A program made the translations under genes and the position numbers. 6,390 nt of DNA. Origin: Bacteroidales bacterium (lineage in GTDB: Bacteria; Bacteroidota; Bacteroidia; Bacteroidales; UBA7960). Below, piece by piece: positions 1 through 4,639 of the stretch. Position 1 is the stretch's first letter. Each line of letters starts with the position of its first letter. The stretch is taken from assembly GCA_007131125.1 (NCBI GenBank), contig SLRE01000090.1, forward strand, positions 1 through 6,390. Reading direction: 5' to 3'. Under the pieces are notes generated by a model. It saw only the letters and a list, made by a program, of their open reading frames with translations, was not told the origin of the DNA and made no database searches.

Positions 1-65
1 AAGATAAATGTTTTTGTTTTTTGCAAAGAGGGATATAAAGCATCTGGCAACCGGGATAATTTCAG

Positions 66-77
66 GTTTCCGGAAAC
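66..77. repeat. 12-bp perfect palindrome
   Basis: GTTTCCGGAAAC is identical to its reverse complement. It lies in the non-coding stretch beyond the last gene's terminator. With no loop it is a poor RNA hairpin, so if it has a role, a dimeric protein-binding site is more plausible than a terminator. It may also be chance in a short AT-rich spacer. The rest of 1-94 shows no coding potential or recognisable element. Confidence 0.3.
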
Positions 78-94
78 AAAAAGGAAAGATAGCG

Positions 95-118
95 AAAAAA
101 AGATGGAAGCTGTTTCCA
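95..118 (-). terminator. Candidate intrinsic terminator after the small membrane protein gene
   Basis: Read on the minus strand, the sequence is TGGAA, loop ACAGC, TTCCA, then TC and a run of seven T. It begins 3 bp after the TAA stop of the upstream gene. A short stem followed by a T tract directly after a stop codon is the classical rho-independent layout. The stem is only 5 bp with two G-C pairs, so it may be weak. It would end the transcript carrying the membrane protein gene and possibly pfkA. Confidence 0.55.
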
Positions 119-121
119 GGA

Positions 122-724
122 TTACAACTTAATGCGCAATCCAACCGAAATTCCATCGTTTGAGGCATTCAAAGAAGGAATGATGTTTTCCAGCATGGCT
201 GCATTGCGGTTGTGGAACGCATAAAGCACCAGGTCCAAAACAAAAAGAAAAGCTCCCTGCAAAATGAGGGTATTGCCATAACCCCGGTACCGGTCCTGGT
301 TTTGGGCAGAGTTTTTGCTGCGCTCCCTCAGGTAGAAACCTGCTGCCATGTAGCCCACATCCAGGCCGGCGTTGAATAGCAGCAATTTTTCCATTGAATA
401 ATGGGCCTGTATGCTTTCATGAAGGCCAAGTCCACTCACATCTTCGGTATAGGCCCCATAAAGTCCAAATCCAGCAAGGGCAAGGTTAACGGTATTCCAC
501 ATTACATTTCCCTGGTGAAAATACATGTTTTGGCCGCTTCCCTGCTGCCAGCCGATACCGCTTATCAAAAAATTGCCTACGGCCCATGAACCGAGTGTCC
601 ACATGCCCGTGCGGTTGATATTGTTCCGGTTTTGGTTAAAGTCATCCAAACTGTTATTACCGGAGGATGTTGCAGCCAGAAAAATCAGCATTGCAGCCGC
701 AAGAATGGTCTTTTTGCTTGCCAT
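122..724 (-). CDS. Small exported or membrane protein of unknown function (DUF6992-like)
   Basis: This 200-residue protein has no function I can assign. From the ATG at 724, residues 1-22 look like a signal peptide: MASKK, a hydrophobic core (ILAAAMLIFLAA), then TSSG, with no lipobox cysteine. About four further hydrophobic segments follow, near residues 40-59, 74-91, 113-131 and 150-170. They are separated by polar Asn/Gln-rich loops, and the chain ends in a short beta-like tail (GISVGLRIKL). Pattern and size resemble uncharacterised Bacteroidota membrane proteins such as the DUF6992 family, recalled from memory and unchecked. An in-frame ATG at 751 would add nine residues (MLVQKTTLT) and still leave a plausible signal peptide. 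I chose 724 because the signal peptide is then compact, but no clear ribosome binding site decides it. The gene lies 78 bp after pfkA (51 bp with the longer start) in the same direction and may share its transcript. A terminator follows. Confidence 0.7.
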   Translation of the reverse strand: MASKKTILAAAMLIFLAATSSGNNSLDDFNQNRNNINRTGMWTLGSWAVGNFLISGIGWQQGSGQNMYFHQGNVMWNTVNLALAGFGLYGAYTEDVSGLGLHESIQAHYSMEKLLLFNAGLDVGYMAAGFYLRERSKNSAQNQDRYRGYGNTLILQGAFLFVLDLVLYAFHNRNAAMLENIIPSLNASNDGISVGLRIKL

Positions 725-802
725 GGTCAGGGTTGTTTTCTGAACTAACATTGGCAAACATGCAATTGTTTAGCGATAATTTTAGATGGGTGCGGAAGCA
801 GA

Positions 803-1777
803 TCAGCCCCCACCCAGGATTTCTGCAATTTTCAGAAGTTCCTTGTTGATAGAGCTGTGGTACTTTATGGCTTTCTTTAACGGAGTAAATACGATTTTCC
901 GGTTGATGGAGCCCACCATTACACTTTTTTTACCATCCATAAGGCCTTTCACTGCCTGGTAGCCAAGGCCGCTGGCCAGTACCCGGTCGAAAGCAGAAGG
1001 GGCACCCCCTCTTTGCAGGTGACCAAGGATGGTTACCCTGGTATCGTAATCCGGGAAATGCTCTTTCACGATCTTTGAAATTCCCATGGCACCGCCATAT
1101 TCATCTCCTTCCGCTACGATGATAATTCCTGCCTTGTCTTCCTGCCGCATGTCTTTCTCCAGCTTTTGGAGGATTTTTTCGATATTGGTGGGGGCTTCCG
1201 GGACAAGGATTTTCTCGGCCCCGGCTCCAATACCGCTTCTCAGTGCAATAAACCCGGCATCCCGCCCCATGACTTCCACAATAAAAAGCCGGTCGTGGGA
1301 GCCTGCTGTGTCGCGGATCTTGTCTACCGCATTCACTACGGTATTCACTGCTGTATCATAACCAATGGTATAGTCGGTTCCATAAAGGTCGTTGTCGATG
1401 GTGCCGGGAATCCCGATCACCGGAAAATCAAACTCTTTGGACAGAAGGTCGGCTCCGGTAAAAGTACCGTCTCCGCCAATGGTCACCAAAGCATCAATTT
1501 GGTGCTTTTTCAGGTTTTCATGGGCTTTTTTGCGGCCTTCGGGGGTTTTGAATTCTGCAGAGCGGGCACTTTTTAAAATGGTCCCACCACGCTGTACCAG
1601 GTTGGATACATGGGCACTGGTCAAAGGTCCTATCTGGTCGTGTATCAGCCCATGATAGCCCTTGTAAACCCCTACGACCTCAAGGTCAAAATATAATCCC
1701 GCACGCACAACCGCCCGAATGGCAGCATTCATCCCGGGTGAATCTCCTCCGGATGTTAAAACTCCTATTTTCTTCAT
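803..1777 (-). CDS. pfkA: ATP-dependent 6-phosphofructokinase
   Basis: This enzyme phosphorylates fructose 6-phosphate to fructose 1,6-bisphosphate with ATP, the committed step of glycolysis in the cytoplasm. At 324 residues it has the normal length of bacterial group A PfkA. Visible signatures are the N-terminal glycine-rich loop TSGGDSPGMNAA (8-19), GGDG (101-104), PGTIDND (124-130) with the catalytic Asp at 128, the substrate-binding MGR (170-172), and HLQRGG (253-258). Gly at 104 and Gly at 125 are the residues expected for ATP use. Pyrophosphate-dependent relatives normally have Asp and Lys there. Arg21 and Arg25, which bind allosteric effectors in the E. coli enzyme, are present, so ADP/PEP-type regulation is possible but inferred. 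The ATG at 1777 gives the expected MKKIGVLTSGG start. The gene lies 77 bp downstream of the restriction operon behind its own candidate promoter and looks intact. It is a housekeeping gene, not part of the defence system. Confidence 0.96.
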   Translation of the reverse strand: MKKIGVLTSGGDSPGMNAAIRAVVRAGLYFDLEVVGVYKGYHGLIHDQIGPLTSAHVSNLVQRGGTILKSARSAEFKTPEGRKKAHENLKKHQIDALVTIGGDGTFTGADLLSKEFDFPVIGIPGTIDNDLYGTDYTIGYDTAVNTVVNAVDKIRDTAGSHDRLFIVEVMGRDAGFIALRSGIGAGAEKILVPEAPTNIEKILQKLEKDMRQEDKAGIIIVAEGDEYGGAMGISKIVKEHFPDYDTRVTILGHLQRGGAPSAFDRVLASGLGYQAVKGLMDGKKSVMVGSINRKIVFTPLKKAIKYHSSINKELLKIAEILGGG

Positions 1778-1801
1778 CTTTGCCGTTTTTTCAATGCATT
1801 A

Positions 1802-1831
1802 CAAAATTAAAACCTTTCTTATTAACGGAAA
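1802..1831 (-). promoter_or_regulatory. Candidate Bacteroidota-type promoter for pfkA
   Basis: On the minus strand, TAATTTTG (1809-1802) matches the Bacteroidota -7 consensus TAnnTTTG exactly. TTTC (1831-1828), 18 bp upstream, is one base from the -33 TTTG. Transcription would start near 1795, leaving a leader of about 20 nt before the pfkA ATG at 1777. Location and spacing fit, but such short AT-rich matches occur by chance and no start site is known. Confidence 0.45.
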
Positions 1832-1835
1832 GTTT
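1810..1835 (-). terminator. Imperfect inverted repeat between res and pfkA, possible weak terminator or operator
   Basis: On the minus strand AAACTTTC (1835-1828) and GAAAGGTTT (1818-1810) can pair with one bulged base around a 9-nt loop, followed by TAATTTTG. It begins 20 bp past the res stop, so it could end the restriction transcript. The stem is AT-rich and the following T tract is interrupted, so termination would be weak. It overlaps the candidate pfkA promoter, between the -33 and -7 boxes, and could instead be an operator. Confidence 0.25.
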
Positions 1836-1854
1836 AATGTCACCATAAATTGAT

Positions 1855-3894
1855 TTATTCCTCTGCAGAAAGGATGGCAGCCAACTGACCAAGAAAATTG
1901 ATGAGCACCTCAAGTTTTTGGTCCTGGTTTAAGTCCTTTTCTTCCATTGTTTCCGGCAGGGTAATATTTACCCGGAAACTTCCAAGGTAATCCCTGGAAT
2001 GAATAAATTCGGAAACCCGGTTCAGGCAGGGCAGAAAATTTTTCAGGTTGGAGAAGCGGTAAAATGGCAACCTGTTCATGGCCTTTCGAATCAGGGGTTC
2101 ACCAAAAGCAGGCAAAGGCAGGGAAATGGTTTTCTCAGGCTCCTGTTTATCCATTGAAGGGCTCATCAGTTGGTGCTCGCTTGAGAAAGAGGACCTGGCC
2201 CTGATGCGGGGTTGAAAGTTTTTCAGGGCAGGATAGCGACCCATCAACCCGTTTTCAACAAAGTTTTTTTCCTTTTTGGCTTCTGGTGATTTTTTCAAGC
2301 CGCCTGCCTGTTTTTTCTTTTTTGAGGGATGGGAAGGTTTTATGCCGATGTTTACCAATACCGTATTCAATTCCCTGATATAGGAAGGGTTGGTGGGACT
2401 GTGATAATAGAGCACTTCACCAATTCGGAGTTCGTTGCCGGGCTCACCATCGTATTTTCTTTTATCGGCAGGCAGGCCCTCTGCCTCATGAAAAGGGCAG
2501 TACCTGGCACCCCTTCCGATAAGCTGGGCTTCGGACATGGTGGTTGCTGCAGGCTTTGACCCGGGGTTGTGCCGCGTTTCATAAAGCCTCACAATATCAA
2601 AAAGATTGAGCACATCCCATCCCTCGTTCAGCTTATCCACTGCAAAAATGCCACGGTAAGGGTTGTCGGGGTCTTCCAGGGAGTTTAATGCCAGCTGTTT
2701 GCTTTCGCTGTCCTGCCGGCTGTTGACCACCATCAGCCTGGATGGGGAAAAATCCTCCCTGAGTTCCAAAACAAGGTCCTGAAGGGAAATCCCTTCTTTT
2801 TCAAGAAAAAGAAAAAAACTTTTGAGTTCGGTGCCCTGCCGGGCGGATTTTATTTTCTGAAGAGCGTAAGCATTCAGGCTGTTTATTCCGGAAATAAATT
2901 CCCTGTAAAAATCCTGGCTCTCCTTTATGGTTTTGTTTTTGAAAAGGATTACCGGCTTGATAAAATGTCCGTTTTTTTCAAATACCTTCTGCCTGTACTG
3001 GCTGAGCAAAACCCCTTGCAAAGCCCTTTCAAAAGGTGAAAGGTCGGACTGGAGTACCTTAACCTCTTTTGAGTAGCCGTCCCTGCGAAATTGCTTTAAG
3101 GAGTAATCAAACAGCATTTTTCCCGCATATTTGTCCCTTATCAGGGGGTTATTCATATCGATGGTAGCCGTAAAATCCAGCAGAATGTTGTCAGGATGGG
3201 CATGCAGGATTTTTTTTACCGATTGTTCCCAGCTCACCATTTCTTTTTCAAGGGCGTTCAGCTGTTCAAAATCGTTCTGAACCGGCAGGCGGTTGATGTT
3301 CTTTTTGGTGTCGGCATTGATATGGTGGGCTTCGTCGGAGATGAGCACAATTTTTTCCTTCTGAAAATCTTCAATGGTAAGGCTGTTTTCCCGGGGCTGG
3401 TTCAGGCGCACATGCAAACCCTGAATGGTGGAAAAAACCAGGTTGATGTCGTCGGGATGGGAAGTCTGAAAATTCTCCACTTCACGGATGCGCACCAACC
3501 TGCCGTTTAGCTGAATGGTTTCCCCGAAAAGGTATTTCAGACATCCGGGGTTCAGGAAGTTGTCTCGGGTTTTATCGATGATGTTGGTGGAGTTGACAAA
3601 AAACAGAAAATTGCGGTAACCTTCACGGTAAAGGTAAAGCATCAGCCCGGCCATAATCATGGTTTTACCGCTTCCGGTGGCCATATGAAACAGCAGCTGC
3701 CGGGGTTCCCGGCCTATGGGTTCATTAAGTTCCTTCCAGAAATAATCAAACCGGCCGAAAGCTTCCATCTGGTAGAGGCGTTTTCCAATGCCTTCGCGCA
3801 AATTCGGATAAAGCCAGGGAGGTACCCTGGAGGTGAAAAAATCCCTGCCGTTTTCCCTGAGCATTTTGTCGAGTTTTTGCGAAAGGGTCTCCAT
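1855..3894 (-). CDS. res: Type III restriction Res-like DEAH helicase/translocase lacking the C-terminal nuclease domain
   Basis: This is a 679-residue superfamily 2 ATPase of the type III restriction Res family, expected to couple ATP hydrolysis to translocation or long-range communication on DNA. RecA domain 1 has Walker A ATGSGKT (72-78), a motif Ia-like stretch at 96-113, FSTIQGLH (154-161), DEAHH (187-191) and TAT (242-244). RecA domain 2 has VDKLNEGWDV (419-428, motif V) and QLIGRGAR (457-464, motif VI), then the Res-typical RYCPF and KRKYDGEP. A lysine-rich linker (525-543) leads to a C-terminal module ending at 679. Classical Res proteins are about 850-1000 residues and continue into a PD-(D/E)XK endonuclease domain. 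No such motif is visible here, and only 77 bp separate the stop from pfkA. The start is an ATG 3 bp after the preceding nuclease gene's stop, implying coupled translation. Loss of a nuclease domain to mutation is possible, but the neighbouring nuclease gene favours a natural split. Confidence 0.9.
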   Translation of the reverse strand: METLSQKLDKMLRENGRDFFTSRVPPWLYPNLREGIGKRLYQMEAFGRFDYFWKELNEPIGREPRQLLFHMATGSGKTMIMAGLMLYLYREGYRNFLFFVNSTNIIDKTRDNFLNPGCLKYLFGETIQLNGRLVRIREVENFQTSHPDDINLVFSTIQGLHVRLNQPRENSLTIEDFQKEKIVLISDEAHHINADTKKNINRLPVQNDFEQLNALEKEMVSWEQSVKKILHAHPDNILLDFTATIDMNNPLIRDKYAGKMLFDYSLKQFRRDGYSKEVKVLQSDLSPFERALQGVLLSQYRQKVFEKNGHFIKPVILFKNKTIKESQDFYREFISGINSLNAYALQKIKSARQGTELKSFFLFLEKEGISLQDLVLELREDFSPSRLMVVNSRQDSESKQLALNSLEDPDNPYRGIFAVDKLNEGWDVLNLFDIVRLYETRHNPGSKPAATTMSEAQLIGRGARYCPFHEAEGLPADKRKYDGEPGNELRIGEVLYYHSPTNPSYIRELNTVLVNIGIKPSHPSKKKKQAGGLKKSPEAKKEKNFVENGLMGRYPALKNFQPRIRARSSFSSEHQLMSPSMDKQEPEKTISLPLPAFGEPLIRKAMNRLPFYRFSNLKNFLPCLNRVSEFIHSRDYLGSFRVNITLPETMEEKDLNQDQKLEVLINFLGQLAAILSAEE

Positions 3895-3897
3895 GGC

Positions 3898-4617
3898 TCA
3901 AAGGGTATTGATGTGAGTTATCAGCTGGGGCAGGGAAAATGCTTCACTGATGGGACAACGGTAATATATGCGCTTTGTGCGGGGAAACCCCCAGGTATGG
4001 GGTTTCAGGGTCTGGGTATAGCGGATGATGTTTTTGCGGTGATTCCACCCAAAAAACCGGGGTTCTTTAAAACGTGAAGTATCCAGGATTCGAAAAATTG
4101 CATTTTCCTCCCTTTCAAGGTCCTGGAATAGCAATTCAAAATCCTTGTAAACACCCTTGCTGGTCCGGGTGAAAAAATATACCTGCACGTGAATTTCACT
4201 TTCAATCTCTTCGGGTTTAATCCATGTTTTTCCATTGTCGTGGCTGGCGGTAATTTTAATATCCCTCAGACGGATGATGTCATCCGGGGATTCCTGGTTT
4301 GGGGGGATTGACGATTTTACTTCCAGCTTCACCTGTGCTTTGCCCACCTTCATGTCCCAGCCGGGGTCGGGCAGAAGGAAGCGGTCCGACCGCACCTCAT
4401 CAAAATCGGTAATGCTGTGGGAGCATCTCGGACGCAGGTATTCCAGCAGGGCGTTTTTGGCCAGGTCGCCCATATAAAGGTTTTCCAGCAGCTCTACCGG
4501 CGTCCTCCGGTACATCATGGTGGTATAGGTATGTTTGTATTTCTTCAATACATTGGATTCGGTTTTTTCCTCGGTGTACCGGCTTAAAGGCAATATGGTT
4601 ACCTGGTGGATGTTCAT
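3898..4617 (-). CDS. Stand-alone PD-(D/E)XK nuclease-like protein of the restriction operon
   Basis: I do not recognise a named family for this 239-residue protein, but it shows a PD-(D/E)XK nuclease core. A helix at about 41-61 (VELLENLYMGDLAKNALLEYL) resembles the N-terminal helix of that fold, with Glu45 or Asp51 as possible acidic residues. Next come a strand and loop with Asp84 and Asp88 (DPGWD), and then LEVKSS (98-103), giving Asp88-x10-Glu99-x-Lys101. Another strand follows (IHVQVYFF, 142-149). Between them, residues 125-132 read SHDNGKTW, an exact match to the Asp-box pattern SxDxGxTW. No signal peptide or membrane segment is seen, so it is probably cytoplasmic. It sits between mod, which it overlaps by 4 bp, and the nuclease-less res, 3 bp downstream. 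I infer that it is the cleavage subunit of this type III-like system. The alternative is an accessory DNA-binding or specificity protein. The fold call rests on a short motif and needs structural confirmation. Confidence 0.78.
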   Translation of the reverse strand: MNIHQVTILPLSRYTEEKTESNVLKKYKHTYTTMMYRRTPVELLENLYMGDLAKNALLEYLRPRCSHSITDFDEVRSDRFLLPDPGWDMKVGKAQVKLEVKSSIPPNQESPDDIIRLRDIKITASHDNGKTWIKPEEIESEIHVQVYFFTRTSKGVYKDFELLFQDLEREENAIFRILDTSRFKEPRFFGWNHRKNIIRYTQTLKPHTWGFPRTKRIYYRCPISEAFSLPQLITHINTL

Positions 4618-4639
4618 TTTTTTAACTTATAAAACTCCT
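4588..4639 (-). promoter_or_regulatory. Candidate -1 frameshift site and ATGA overlap at the mod/nuclease junction
   Basis: On the minus strand mod ends TTA AAA AAA TGA. The heptamer A AAA AAA (4623-4617) is in the X XXY YYZ phase for -1 slippage, and the nuclease ATG (4617-4615) is the next codon in the -1 frame. A slip would therefore join ...KLKK to MNIHQ. AGGAG (4639-4635) lies 11 nt upstream of the heptamer, close to the spacing of the stimulatory element in dnaX. It is 17 nt from the ATG, too far to be an ordinary ribosome binding site. A weak hairpin (AGGTAA, loop CCATA, TTGCCT, 4604-4588) starts 12 nt downstream, further than usual. Bacteroidota ribosomes use Shine-Dalgarno pairing poorly, and the ATGA overlap alone supports termination-reinitiation. 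Function is therefore inferred only. Confidence 0.4.

Noticed and set aside
752..761. CATGTTTG as a -7 promoter box for the small membrane protein gene
   Set aside because: It has a mismatch in the essential TA and no -33 element at proper spacing, and it would place the transcript start almost on the alternative start codon.
1166..1576. Open frame of 136 codons on the plus strand inside pfkA
   Set aside because: It is antisense to highly conserved PfkA motifs and has no sign of independent coding.
803..1777. Pyrophosphate-dependent phosphofructokinase
   Set aside because: The residues at 104 and 125 are Gly, as in ATP-dependent enzymes, where pyrophosphate users normally have Asp and Lys.
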